A model generated the notes under the pieces. That model had not been told where the DNA came from. It saw only the letters and a program-made list of their open reading frames with translations, and did not search any database. Source: Clostridia bacterium (GTDB lineage: Bacteria; Bacillota; Clostridia; Oscillospirales; Acutalibacteraceae). Taken from it: 64,000 bases of DNA. Location of the stretch: NCBI GenBank assembly GCA_017416765.1, contig JAFQBE010000034.1, forward strand, positions 1-64,000, in the 5' to 3' direction. The position numbers were made by a program, and so were the translations under genes. This document shows, piece after piece, positions 27,073 to 36,471 of the stretch (position 1 is the stretch's first letter; each line of letters starts with the position of its first letter).

Positions 27073-29058
27073 ATGCCTAAAAAAGCGGAATACGGAGTAG
27101 AAAGCATAACCTCCCTCAAGGGTGCGGACAGAGTCCGTAAGCGTCCCGGTGTTATTTTCGGTTCGGACGGTCTTGAGGGCTGTGAACATTCTATTTTTGA
27201 AATTATCTCCAACTCAATAGACGAAGCACGAGAAGGCTACGGCAATAAAATCATAGTCACCCGCTTTACGGATGGCTCTGTTGAAGTGCAGGATTTCGGA
27301 CGCGGTATCCCCGTTGACTATAACCCCAAGGAAAAAAAGTTCAACTGGGAGCTTGTTTTCTGCGAGCTTTATGCGGGCGGAAAGTACGATACGAATGACG
27401 GCGGCAGCTATGAATATTCGCTGGGCCTTAACGGCTTGGGTCTTTGCTCTACTCAATATGCTTCCGAATATATGGAAGCTGAAATAAAAACCGGCGGCTA
27501 TCGCTACGAGCTTAAATTTAAAAAGGGCAAGCCCGTAGGAAAAATGCTCAAAGAAGAATATGCAAAAAAGGATACAGGTACACGCATCAAATGGAAGCCC
27601 GACCTTGATGTTTTTACCGATATTGCTGTACCGCTTGATTATTTCAAATCCATGATTAAGCGTCAGGCTATAGTCAACTCGGGTGTCCGCTTTATACTCA
27701 AAGACCAGAAGGGTCACACAAATTCCTTTGAAACATACGAATACTTTTATGAAAACGGTATAAAGGATTATGTTGATGAGCTCGGCGGCGATACAGCTAT
27801 GAGTCAGACTCAGCTCTGGACTGCGGAGCGTGTAGGCCGTGACCGTGAGGACCAGAAGGATTATAAGCTTAAAATAAATGTCGCACTGCGTTTTTCAAAC
27901 AAGGTTCAGGCAAAGGAGTACTACCACAATTCAAGCTGGCTTGAACACGGCGGTGCGCCGGATAAGGCTGTAAAAAGTGCCCTCGTTTCGCAGATTGATG
28001 CTTACTTAAAGCAGAATAACAAGTACACAAAGACTGACCCGAAAATCAGCTTCCAGGATATTGAGGACTGTCTTGTGCTTGTTGTTTCTTCGTTCTCAAC
28101 GCAGACTTCTTACGAAAATCAGACCAAGAAGTCAATCACAAATAAATTCATTCAGGAAGCTATGACGGACTTCCTGCGCAAACAGCTTGAAATATACTTT
28201 ATTGAAAATAAGCTCGATGCAGAAAAAATCTGCGATCAGGTGCTTATAAATATGCGCAGCCGTGTCAAGGCTGAAACCACAAGGCAGACAATTAAGAAAA
28301 ACCTTCAGACCAGCAACGATATGGCAAACAGAGTTCAGAAGTTTGTCGATTGCCGCAGCCGTGATGTGAATATGCGCGAGCTGTTTATAGTTGAGGGTGA
28401 CTCTGCATTGGGTGCCTGTAAGCAGTCAAGAGATTCCGAGTTTCAGGCAATTATCCCTGTACGCGGTAAAATTCTCAACTGCTTAAAGTGCGAGTATGAC
28501 AGAATTTTCAAGAGCGATATCATAACCGACCTTGTAAAGGTTCTCGGCTGCGGTATTGAGGTTAAAGGCAAGGCGGCAAAGGATTTGTCAACCTTCAACC
28601 TTGAAAACCTCAGATGGAATAAAGTTATTATCTGTACCGATGCCGATGTTGACGGTTTCCAGATAAGAACCCTTATTTTAACTATGATTTACAGACTTAT
28701 GCCTACTCTTATTCACGCAGGCTATGTCTTTATTGCGGAATCTCCGCTTTATGAAATCACATATAAGGACCAGACCTGGTTTGCCTATACCGAAAAAGAA
28801 AAGGCAGATGTGTTGGCTGAACTGGAAGGCAAAAAGTTCACCATTCAGCGCTCCAAGGGTCTTGGTGAAAACGATGCGGATATGATGTGGCTTACCACAA
28901 TGAACCCCGCAACACGCCGCCTTATTAAAATTGAACCCGATATGGCTGAGGCTATGGCGGAAAAATTTGAGCTTCTGCTTGGTGATAACCTTGCCGGCAG
29001 AAAACAGCATATTGCAGAAAACGGTCATCTCTATATTGATATGGCTGATGTCAGCTGA
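27073..29058 (+). CDS. parE: DNA topoisomerase IV subunit B (divergent ParE)
   Basis: 661 residues. The GHKL ATPase has NSIDEAREG, DFGRGIPVDY and LGLNGLGLCSTQYAS; a transducer follows, then a TOPRIM domain with EGDSALGACKQSRD and the metal motif DADVDGFQIRT. The usual EGDSAGGSAKQGRDR sequence is altered (LGAC for GGSA), as in a divergent clostridial type IIA subgroup. Paired with the A subunit 17 bases downstream, it would decatenate daughter chromosomes. Assignment as Topo IV rather than a second gyrase rests on this overall divergence and is moderate. Confidence 0.85.
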   Translation: MPKKAEYGVESITSLKGADRVRKRPGVIFGSDGLEGCEHSIFEIISNSIDEAREGYGNKIIVTRFTDGSVEVQDFGRGIPVDYNPKEKKFNWELVFCELYAGGKYDTNDGGSYEYSLGLNGLGLCSTQYASEYMEAEIKTGGYRYELKFKKGKPVGKMLKEEYAKKDTGTRIKWKPDLDVFTDIAVPLDYFKSMIKRQAIVNSGVRFILKDQKGHTNSFETYEYFYENGIKDYVDELGGDTAMSQTQLWTAERVGRDREDQKDYKLKINVALRFSNKVQAKEYYHNSSWLEHGGAPDKAVKSALVSQIDAYLKQNNKYTKTDPKISFQDIEDCLVLVVSSFSTQTSYENQTKKSITNKFIQEAMTDFLRKQLEIYFIENKLDAEKICDQVLINMRSRVKAETTRQTIKKNLQTSNDMANRVQKFVDCRSRDVNMRELFIVEGDSALGACKQSRDSEFQAIIPVRGKILNCLKCEYDRIFKSDIITDLVKVLGCGIEVKGKAAKDLSTFNLENLRWNKVIICTDADVDGFQIRTLILTMIYRLMPTLIHAGYVFIAESPLYEITYKDQTWFAYTEKEKADVLAELEGKKFTIQRSKGLGENDADMMWLTTMNPATRRLIKIEPDMAEAMAEKFELLLGDNLAGRKQHIAENGHLYIDMADVS

Positions 29059-29075
29059 GAAAGGGGAGAGTTACA

Positions 29076-31313
29076 ATGGCTAAGAAAAAGCAGGATAAAC
29101 AGCCAAAGGCTGAAATTAATCCCAACGCTCATATTCTCGGTGCAGGCGAAGTTGTTAACCAGCGTATTACCGACACGCTTGAAGTAAACTACATGCCCTA
29201 TGCAATGAGCGTTATTATGTCCCGTGCTATCCCTGAAATTGACGGCTTGAAGCCCGCACACAGAAAGCTGCTCTATACAATGTATAAAATGGGTCTGCTT
29301 TCCGGCGGCAGAATAAAGTCAGCCAATATTGTCGGCCGTACAATGCAGCTCAACCCACACGGCGATGCCGCAATTTACGATACTATGGTGCGTCTTTCCC
29401 GCGGCTACGAGGCTTTGCTTCACCCTCTTGTTGATTCAAAGGGTAACTTCGGTAAAGCGTACTCGCGCGATATGATGTGGGCTGCCTCACGTTATACGGA
29501 AGCAAAGCTTGAACCCATTTGTGCGGAGCTTTTCGGCGATATTGATAAGGATACCGTCGATTTCGTTGACAACTACGATAACACAATGAAGGAGCCGACC
29601 TTGCTGCCGGTTTCTTTCCCGAGCGTGCTTGTAAACAACAACACGGGTATTGCCGTCGGTATGGCAAGCTCAATCTGCTCATTCAACTTGAACGAAATAT
29701 GCGAAACAACAATTGAGCTTATCAAGGACCCCGATTTTGATGTTTCCGAAAATATAAAAGCCCCCGATTTTATCGGCGGCGGCAAAATTATTTATAACCG
29801 CGAAGAGATGATGAATGTAATCAATAACGGTCGCGGCAGCATTAAGGTCAGGGCAAAATACAACTACGATAAATCTAACAACTGCATTGATATTTATGAA
29901 ATTCCGCCAACCACAACAGCGGAAGCAATAATTGATAAAATTATCGAAAAATTCAAGGCAGGCTCACTTAAAGAAATCAGCGATGTCCGCGATGAAACCG
30001 ACAAGAGCGGTCTTAAAGTCACTATAGACCTCAAGCGCGGTGTTGACCCCGAAAAGCTTATGCTAAAGCTTTATAAGCAAACCCCGCTTGAAGATACCTT
30101 CTCCTGCAATTTCAATGTTCTTATTGCCGGCATGCCGCAGGTACTCGGTGTTAAGGTTTTGCTTGAAGAGTGGATAGCCTTCCGTACAGAGTGTGTGCGC
30201 AGAAGAACTTACTACGATTTACAGAAGGCTAAAAACAGGCTGCACCTTTTACAGGGCTTGCAGAAGATATTGCTTGATATTGACAAGGCAATTAAAATTA
30301 TTCGCAATACCGAAGAAGAAAAGGAAGTTGTTACCAACTTGATGATAGGCTTTGGTATTGATGAGGTTCAGGCGGAATATGTAGCGGAAATCAAACTTCG
30401 CCACCTTAACCGCGAATATATCCTCAAGCATACAAAGGATATTGAAAATCTGCAGGAATCCATTAAGGATATGGAGGATATACTTGCAAAGGGCAGCAGA
30501 GTAAAGAAGATTATTATTTCCGAGCTTCAGAATGTTGCCAAGAAATACGGCAAGCCCCGCAGAAGCGAAATCATTTACGATGCTGAAATTGCAGAGGAAG
30601 AAACAGAGGCTCCCGTTTCAAACGAGCCTGTACACCTGTTTATTTCACAGCAGGGCTATTTCAAAAAGATTACTCCTCTTTCACTTCGCATGAGCGGCGA
30701 GCAGAAATACAAAGAGGGCGACAGCTTATTGGCTTCGCACGATACAACCAACGATGTTGATTTGCTGTTCTTCAGTAACAAACAGCAGGTTTACAAATCA
30801 AAGGCTGATGATTTTGAGTTTACAAAGGCAAGCGTGCTGGGCGAATATGTGCCGTCAAAGCTTGATATGGAGCCTGATGAAGTGTTCAGCTATATGGCTG
30901 TAACCAAGGATTACAGCGGCAATATGCTCTTCTTCTTTGAAAACGGCAAGGTTGCAAAGGTTGAAATGTCAGCCTATGCTACAAAAACCAACCGTAAAAA
31001 GCTGATTAAGGCTTATTCGGACAAATCTCCGCTTGTTGCAGCTATGTATGTTCAGCAGGATATTGAGCTTGTGCTTATTTCAAGCGCAGGCAGACATCTG
31101 CTGTTCAACACAGGTTCAATTTCCGCAAAAACAACCAAGGATACTCAGGGTGTCAGCGTATTTACCCTTAAAAAGGGTCAGCGTTTAATGACGGTTCGTC
31201 CTTATGAAGAAGGCGAATTCGCCAAGCCCTACCGCTACCGTACAAAAAATCTGCCCTCAACCGGCGCACTTTTAAGTGCAGAGGACAGCGGAGAGCAGAT
31301 GAGCTTATTATAA
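29076..31313 (+). CDS. parC: DNA topoisomerase IV subunit A (divergent ParC)
   Basis: 745 residues, shorter than typical GyrA. The N-terminal breakage-reunion domain has the quinolone-region sequence NPHGDAAIYDTMVRLSRGYE and the catalytic Tyr in WAASRYTEAKLEP (AAMRYTEAR in most homologues). A long coiled region and a reduced beta-pinwheel C-terminal domain follow. No canonical gyrase GQRGGKG box was seen, which favours Topo IV. GAAAGGGGAG precedes the ATG. A repeat element begins immediately after the stop. Confidence 0.87.
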   Translation: MAKKKQDKQPKAEINPNAHILGAGEVVNQRITDTLEVNYMPYAMSVIMSRAIPEIDGLKPAHRKLLYTMYKMGLLSGGRIKSANIVGRTMQLNPHGDAAIYDTMVRLSRGYEALLHPLVDSKGNFGKAYSRDMMWAASRYTEAKLEPICAELFGDIDKDTVDFVDNYDNTMKEPTLLPVSFPSVLVNNNTGIAVGMASSICSFNLNEICETTIELIKDPDFDVSENIKAPDFIGGGKIIYNREEMMNVINNGRGSIKVRAKYNYDKSNNCIDIYEIPPTTTAEAIIDKIIEKFKAGSLKEISDVRDETDKSGLKVTIDLKRGVDPEKLMLKLYKQTPLEDTFSCNFNVLIAGMPQVLGVKVLLEEWIAFRTECVRRRTYYDLQKAKNRLHLLQGLQKILLDIDKAIKIIRNTEEEKEVVTNLMIGFGIDEVQAEYVAEIKLRHLNREYILKHTKDIENLQESIKDMEDILAKGSRVKKIIISELQNVAKKYGKPRRSEIIYDAEIAEEETEAPVSNEPVHLFISQQGYFKKITPLSLRMSGEQKYKEGDSLLASHDTTNDVDLLFFSNKQQVYKSKADDFEFTKASVLGEYVPSKLDMEPDEVFSYMAVTKDYSGNMLFFFENGKVAKVEMSAYATKTNRKKLIKAYSDKSPLVAAMYVQQDIELVLISSAGRHLLFNTGSISAKTTKDTQGVSVFTLKKGQRLMTVRPYEEGEFAKPYRYRTKNLPSTGALLSAEDSGEQMSLL

Positions 31314-31419
31314 TTAAAAATGTAAAATTTCGGGTGGGCCTTTGCCCACACCCGATTTTATGAACTCGGAGTGAAGCGACCCTTAATTTTACATTTAGTA
31401 TTTTACACTTTGCATTTAT
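31314..31419. repeat. Inverted-repeat element, MITE-like (family 1, copy 2)
   Basis: AAAATGTAAAATTT at the left is mirrored by AATTTTACATTT at the right. The interior holds CGGGTGGGCCTTTGCCCACACCCG (a hairpin) and ACTCGGAGTGAAGCGACCCTT, closely matching the core of the element at 8874-9049. No coding capacity. It follows parC directly. Confidence 0.65.
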
Positions 31420-31604
31420 ATGTAAAACCGCTGCTGCAGGGCTTCCCCTTCGGCGAACGGTTTTAACGGAGAAGAAAGCCCTGCAAGCGCAAACGGTTTG
31501 AATTTAATTCGGCTTTTTGTCCGCTGTTAGTATAATTGCCGAATAACAGCCGTATAAACAAGTAAATTTTTTCCGTTTTAACGCAATGTTTTTGCAAAAA
31601 GGTG
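31420..31604. other. Non-coding stretch with hairpin between parC and secG
   Basis: With the repeat at 31314-31419 this belongs to a gene-free stretch of about 410 bases. It contains a 10-bp stem (TGCAGGGCTT at 31435-31444 with AAGCCCTGCA at 31476-31485) and a weaker GCTGTTA/TAACAGC pair further on. Neither has a convincing T-run. No gene or known riboswitch was recognised. Confidence 0.4.
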
Positions 31605-31633
31605 TTGCAATTATTAAAATGTTGTGTTAAAAT
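31605..31633 (+). promoter_or_regulatory. secG promoter
   Basis: TTGCAA (31605-31610), 17-base spacer, TAAAAT (31628-31633). The GTTAAAATACTC around the -10 also occurs at the rpmB promoter. Confidence 0.7.
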
Positions 31634-31723
31634 ACTCAAGTATCAAAAAAGGTCGGATGTTATATCTGTCTGAAACGAAAGGAAATTATTCCCGATACGG
31701 TCGGGATTTTAAGGTGATTAATT

Positions 31724-31972
31724 ATGGCAGTTTATGAAATTATTTTCGCAGTAGTTCTTATTATTCTCGCTATCGGCATTGTTGCTCTTGTTCTTCTTCA
31801 GGAGGGTAATTCACAGGGCCTTTCCGGTACAATCGCAGGCGGTGCAGAAACCTTCTTCGGTAAGAATAAGGGTCGCACAATGGAAGCAAAGCTTGTCAAG
31901 CTCACAAAGATTGTCGGTATCGGTTTCTTTGTTCTCGCACTTGCTGCAAAAATTGTTCTCACACTTGTTTGA
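31724..31972 (+). CDS. secG: Preprotein translocase subunit SecG
   Basis: 82 residues with two membrane segments (~4-22 and ~60-80) and the SecG core VLLQEGNSQGLSGTIAGGAE with ETFFGKNKG. It assists SecYEG export. AAGGTGATTAATT precedes the ATG. It has its own promoter and terminator; the rnr and smpB genes that often follow secG in Firmicutes are not here. Confidence 0.95.
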   Translation: MAVYEIIFAVVLIILAIGIVALVLLQEGNSQGLSGTIAGGAETFFGKNKGRTMEAKLVKLTKIVGIGFFVLALAAKIVLTLV

Positions 31973-31998
31973 TTTTTTTATTCATTTCAACACTTCAT

Positions 31999-32028
31999 GC
32001 CGCAGTATTTTTACTGCGGCTTTTTTGT
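31999..32028 (+). terminator. secG terminator
   Basis: Perfect 9-bp stem GCCGCAGTA / TACTGCGGC with a short T loop, followed by TTTTTTG. Confidence 0.92.
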
Positions 32029-32037
32029 TCGTTTTTC

Positions 32038-32068
32038 TTGACTAATTTTAACAATGTGTTATTATAAT
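32038..32068 (+). promoter_or_regulatory. Promoter of the oxidoreductase-EamA unit
   Basis: TTGACT (32038-32043) and TATAAT (32063-32068). The 19-base spacer is a little long. Confidence 0.5.
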
Positions 32069-32102
32069 CTCTAATGTTTATAATATAAAGAAGGTTTTTG
32101 GC

Positions 32103-33386
32103 ATGTCTTCAAATCCTGTTACTGCAATAATTGTCGGCGGCGGCCATCGAGCTTTTACCTATGCTGAGCTTGCACTTCAAAGCCCCGAAAAGCTTAAAAT
32201 TGTCGGTATTGCCGACCCGAATCCCTTCCGCTGCGAAAAAGCAAGGAAAACATTCGGCTTTCCGAAGGAAAACTGCTTTTCAAGTGCTGAGGAGCTTGCC
32301 GCTGTGCCTAAGTTTGCTGATGCAATAATCAACGGCACTATGGACCACCAGCATTTTGAAACTGCGGTGCCGCTTCTCAAATGCGGCTATGATATGCTGC
32401 TTGAAAAGCCCTTTGTTGTCAATATGCAGGAGCTTGATGAGCTTGTTGATATAGTAAAAGAACACGGTAACAGGGTTATGATTTGCCATGTGCTTCGCTA
32501 TACTCCCTTTTATCTTGCAATTAAAGAGCGTATATTGGCTGGCGAAATAGGCGATATAATCAGCATAAATATGTCTGAACATGTCAGCTATCACCACGCA
32601 TCCACTTCGTATGTCCGTGGTAAATGGGGTAACAGTGATATTTGTAAAACACCTATGCTGCTTGCAAAATGCTGCCACGATATGGATATCATGATGTGGC
32701 TTATGGGCGATATAAAGCCGAAAACAGTTTCAAGCTGCGGTTCAATTTTTCAGTATAAACCTGAAATGGCGCCCGAGGGTGCAGGCACAAAATGCCTTGT
32801 GGATTGTCCCCATGTAAATACCTGCCTTTATTCTGCCAAGCGTATTTATATCGACAACCCTGACAGATGGGAATTCTATGTCTGGTCAGCACTTGAGGAT
32901 ATGGAAAACGCTACAATTGAAGATAAAATCAACCTGCTCAAGGGCGACAGTCCCTACGGCAAATGTATCTACAAAAGCGGCAACAATGTTGTTGACCACC
33001 AGAGCGTTATGGTTAATTTTGAAAACGGTGCAACCGGCACACATAATATGATAGGCGGTGCGTCGCGTCCGCTTCGCAGGATTGAAATTGTAGGTACAAA
33101 GGGCGAAATCTTCGGCGAATTCGAGCATAACGATATCCATGTACTCAAAATTAATCCTGACCCCGGTAAGGAATTCGATGAAGAAATAATTGACCTTTCC
33201 GCTTTTTGCGAGGGCGGTGGTCACGGCGGCGGAGATTTGGGGCTTGCAGAAGATTTTGTAAACTTTATCCGCGGCGAAAAGCCTTCTGTTTCCTGCACAA
33301 CTATTTTTGATTCCGTTACAGGTCACAAGAGCATCTTCCTTGCGGAAGAATCGCGCCTTAACGGCAGTAAAGCGGTCGAATATTAA
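32103..33386 (+). CDS. Gfo/Idh/MocA family oxidoreductase with Cys cluster
   Basis: 427 residues. The Rossmann fold starts TAIIVGGGHRAFTYAELAL; LLEKPFVVNMQEL carries the EKP motif and KCCHDMDIMMWLMGD the substrate region. A segment near residues 235-250 (CLVDCPHVNTCLYSAKRIYI) holds C-x3-C-x5-C, a possible metal site found in a subset of the family. It probably oxidises or epimerises a sugar or its acid using NAD(P); the substrate is unknown. No signal peptide. The EamA transporter starts 18 bases later and may move a related metabolite (inference). Confidence 0.88.
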   Translation: MSSNPVTAIIVGGGHRAFTYAELALQSPEKLKIVGIADPNPFRCEKARKTFGFPKENCFSSAEELAAVPKFADAIINGTMDHQHFETAVPLLKCGYDMLLEKPFVVNMQELDELVDIVKEHGNRVMICHVLRYTPFYLAIKERILAGEIGDIISINMSEHVSYHHASTSYVRGKWGNSDICKTPMLLAKCCHDMDIMMWLMGDIKPKTVSSCGSIFQYKPEMAPEGAGTKCLVDCPHVNTCLYSAKRIYIDNPDRWEFYVWSALEDMENATIEDKINLLKGDSPYGKCIYKSGNNVVDHQSVMVNFENGATGTHNMIGGASRPLRRIEIVGTKGEIFGEFEHNDIHVLKINPDPGKEFDEEIIDLSAFCEGGGHGGGDLGLAEDFVNFIRGEKPSVSCTTIFDSVTGHKSIFLAEESRLNGSKAVEY

Positions 33387-33404
33387 TAAAAGAGAGAAAT
33401 TTAA

Positions 33405-34319
33405 ATGGAATTAAATAAAAAGAAAGCCCTTGGCGGCAACCTTGCGTTGCTGACCGCGGCATTTATCTGGGGTACTTCCTTCGTTGCACAAAGTGTAGGT
33501 ATGGAATCGGTTGAGGGCTTTACCTTTAACGGTATCCGTATGCTTTTGGGGTCTGCGGCACTTATTCCGCTGATTGTTTTTTTGCAGCTTAAAAAGGCCA
33601 AAACCGATACACGCACAAAAGAGGAAAAGAAAAAGCAGGGCTTCGTTCAGCTTAAATGCGGTATAATCTGCGGTATAATTTTGTTTTGTGCAAGCAATTT
33701 ACAGCAGTTTGCGTTCAACTACACTTCGTCCGGCAAAATAGGTTTTATTACCGCGCTTTACATGCTGCTTGTTCCGGTTTTCGGTCTGTTCCTTAAACAA
33801 AAGCAGCGCCTTTTTGTATGGCTTGCGGTGCTTATTGGCTGCTTTGGCGCATATCTGCTTTGTGTTGACGGCGAAATGAGTATAGGAAAAGGTGAGCTTT
33901 TAACCCTTGGCTGTGCTGTTTTCTACGCGTTCCATATTCTTTATATTGACAGCGTTGTTGATAAGGTTGACGGAATTATTCTCTCCTGCACTCAGTTTTT
34001 TGTGGTGGGTGTTATTTCCGTTATATGCATGTTCATTTTTGAAACTCCGCAGCTTGTCAATATAAATGCCGCCATAGTGCCTATTTTATATTCGGGTATT
34101 ATGAGCAGCGGTATTGCATACACTTTGCAGATTGTGGGGCAGAAGAATACGCAGCCTGCCGTTGCATCTTTGCTGATGTGCCTTGAATCGGTCTTTGCTG
34201 TGCTTGCAGGCTGGGTAGTGCTTCACGAAGCGCTTTCCACCCGCGAAATGATAGGCTGTATAGTAATGTTTGCCGCAATTATTCTCACCAAGCTACCTGA
34301 AAGAAAAAAGAATATATAA
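33405..34319 (+). CDS. EamA/DMT family transporter
   Basis: 304 residues, ten hydrophobic segments forming two EamA repeats. The first starts LALLTAAFIWGTSFVAQSVG; the second includes GELLTLGCAVFYAFHILYID and ends with LESVFAVLAGWVVLHE. Members export or import amino acids, sugars and nucleosides, and specificity cannot be read from sequence. AAGAGAG precedes the ATG. It is co-transcribed with the oxidoreductase and ends at a shared terminator. Confidence 0.88.
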   Translation: MELNKKKALGGNLALLTAAFIWGTSFVAQSVGMESVEGFTFNGIRMLLGSAALIPLIVFLQLKKAKTDTRTKEEKKKQGFVQLKCGIICGIILFCASNLQQFAFNYTSSGKIGFITALYMLLVPVFGLFLKQKQRLFVWLAVLIGCFGAYLLCVDGEMSIGKGELLTLGCAVFYAFHILYIDSVVDKVDGIILSCTQFFVVGVISVICMFIFETPQLVNINAAIVPILYSGIMSSGIAYTLQIVGQKNTQPAVASLLMCLESVFAVLAGWVVLHEALSTREMIGCIVMFAAIILTKLPERKKNI

Positions 34320-34326
34320 AAAATAT

Positions 34327-34359
34327 ACCGCAGGTTGAGCGAAAAACTTAACCTGCGGT
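34327..34359. terminator. Bidirectional terminator between EamA and HEPN genes
   Basis: ACCGCAGGTT (34327-34336) pairs with AACCTGCGGT (34350-34359). It is flanked by AT-rich runs on both sides and lies between convergent genes. Confidence 0.78.
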
Positions 34360-34364
34360 GTTTA

Positions 34365-35091
<727 letters not shown>

Positions 35092-35114
35092 TCAACTCAC
35101 CTTCTTTCAATATT

Positions 35115-35143
35115 ATTATATACAATAATTATTCTATCGTCAA
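35115..35143 (-). promoter_or_regulatory. HEPN/MNT operon promoter
   Basis: On the minus strand: TTGACG (35143-35138), 17-base spacer, TATAAT (35120-35115). The -10 region is an AT-rich partial palindrome (ATTATT..AATAAT) that could be an autoregulatory site. Confidence 0.75.
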
Positions 35144-35168
35144 CAGCTTAAAAATTTTTACTTACATA

Positions 35169-35210
35169 TTGACAAACTGTGCTTTAACTGTATATACTGT
35201 TTATATACAG
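35169..35210 (+). promoter_or_regulatory. Promoter and operator of the GntR-ABC operon
   Basis: TTGACA (35169-35174), 18-base spacer, TATACT (35193-35198). A perfect 9-bp inverted repeat, CTGTATATA (35188-35196) and TATATACAG (35202-35210) with 5 bases between, covers the -10 and likely transcription start. This is the expected position for an autorepressor site. Confidence 0.78.
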
Positions 35211-35227
35211 TTGTGGCAGGTGATGGA

Positions 35228-35602
35228 ATGAAAATTCTGATTAACAATAAAAGCGGTGTGCCGATTTACGAGCAGATTTATTCGCAGATAAAAAGTTACA
35301 TTATAAGCGGCGAAGCGCAGGAGGATGAAGCGCTGCCTTCAATCCGCAGCCTTGCAAAGGATTTGCGAATCAGCGTTATTACAACAAAGCGTGCGTATGA
35401 CGAGCTGGAGCGAGAAGGCTTTATTTACACCATAGCGGGCAAGGGCTGTTTTGTTGCGGCAAAAAACCTTGAGCTGCTGCGCGAAGAAAACCTGCGCAAA
35501 ATTGAAGAATACATGCTTTGCATAGCTGAGCTTGCCGATACCTGCAAGCTCACACGGGAAGATATAACCGAAATGTACAGAGTAATTACTGAGGAGGAAT
35601 AA
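35228..35602 (+). CDS. GntR family regulator, YtrA-like
   Basis: 124 residues. A winged helix of the GntR type (GVPIYEQIYSQIKSYIISG, then ALPSIRSLAKDLRISVITTK) is followed by a short C-terminal tail of ~45 residues and no effector domain, as in the YtrA subfamily. These short regulators usually repress a linked ABC transporter operon induced by cell-envelope stress. ATG 35228 was chosen over an in-frame GTG at 35213 because GCAGGTGATGG lies just before it. The ABC ATPase starts 2 bases after the stop. Confidence 0.88.
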   Translation: MKILINNKSGVPIYEQIYSQIKSYIISGEAQEDEALPSIRSLAKDLRISVITTKRAYDELEREGFIYTIAGKGCFVAAKNLELLREENLRKIEEYMLCIAELADTCKLTREDITEMYRVITEEE

Positions 35603-35604
35603 AA

Positions 35605-36471
35605 ATGAACGCAATTGAAGTAAGAAATTTAAATAAACTCTATAAAGCAAATAAGGTAAGCTCGGGCTTTGAGCTTAAAGATGTAAGCTTTGATTTACCC
35701 TATGGCTGTATTATGGGCTTGATAGGTGAAAACGGTGCAGGTAAAAGCACAACGATAAAGCTGATACTTGATATAATTGAAAAGGATTCGGGTACAATAC
35801 GCATTTTCGGCAAGGAAAGCCCCGAAGAGCTTGTGTTGGCAAAGGACGATATAGGCGTTGTAATTGATGAACCTGTTTTTCACGACAGTATGACAGGCGC
35901 ACAGATAAACAAAATAATGCGCAGTACATATACCAATTGGGACGAAGCAAAGTTTTTTGAGCTTCTTGAACGCTTTGGTGTGGAGAAGGGCAAACGCTTC
36001 AAAACCCTTTCAAAGGGTATGAAAATGAAAATGAGCATTGCCGTAGCCCTTTCGCACAAGGCAAAGCTGCTGATTATGGATGAACCTACAAGCGGACTTG
36101 ACCCCGTAATCAGAAACGATATAGTTGATATTTTCAACGAGTTTACGCGTGACCCGCAGAATTCCGTGCTTATATCTTCGCACATAGTCAGCGACCTTGA
36201 AAAGCTGTGCGATTATGTTGCGTTTATAAGCCGCGGTCAGCTTCTGCTGTGCGAAGAAAAGGACAGGCTGCTTGAACGCTATGCCGTAGTTTATTGTTCT
36301 GCAGATGAATTGGCTGCCATATCGGAAAAAGCGGTAAAGGGCAAAAAAGAATCGCCTTACGGTGTTGAAGCTGTTGTTGAACGCAGTGCAATACCCGAAG
36401 GTATGCAGGCTAACCCTGTAAGTATGGAAGAACTGTTTGTGCTTTTTGCGAAAGAGGGTAAATTAAAATGA
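35605..36471 (+). CDS. ABC transporter ATP-binding protein
   Basis: 288 residues. Walker A GLIGENGAGKSTTIKL is at ~38-53, the signature TLSKGMKMKMSIAVAL near 133-148, Walker B LLIMDEPTSGLDP at ~154-166 and a switch His in LISSHIVSD. It is of the YtrB/BcrA class that partners ABC-2 permeases. GAGGAGGAAT precedes the ATG, and the ATGA at its end overlaps the first permease gene by 4 bases. Confidence 0.93.
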   Translation: MNAIEVRNLNKLYKANKVSSGFELKDVSFDLPYGCIMGLIGENGAGKSTTIKLILDIIEKDSGTIRIFGKESPEELVLAKDDIGVVIDEPVFHDSMTGAQINKIMRSTYTNWDEAKFFELLERFGVEKGKRFKTLSKGMKMKMSIAVALSHKAKLLIMDEPTSGLDPVIRNDIVDIFNEFTRDPQNSVLISSHIVSDLEKLCDYVAFISRGQLLLCEEKDRLLERYAVVYCSADELAAISEKAVKGKKESPYGVEAVVERSAIPEGMQANPVSMEELFVLFAKEGKLK

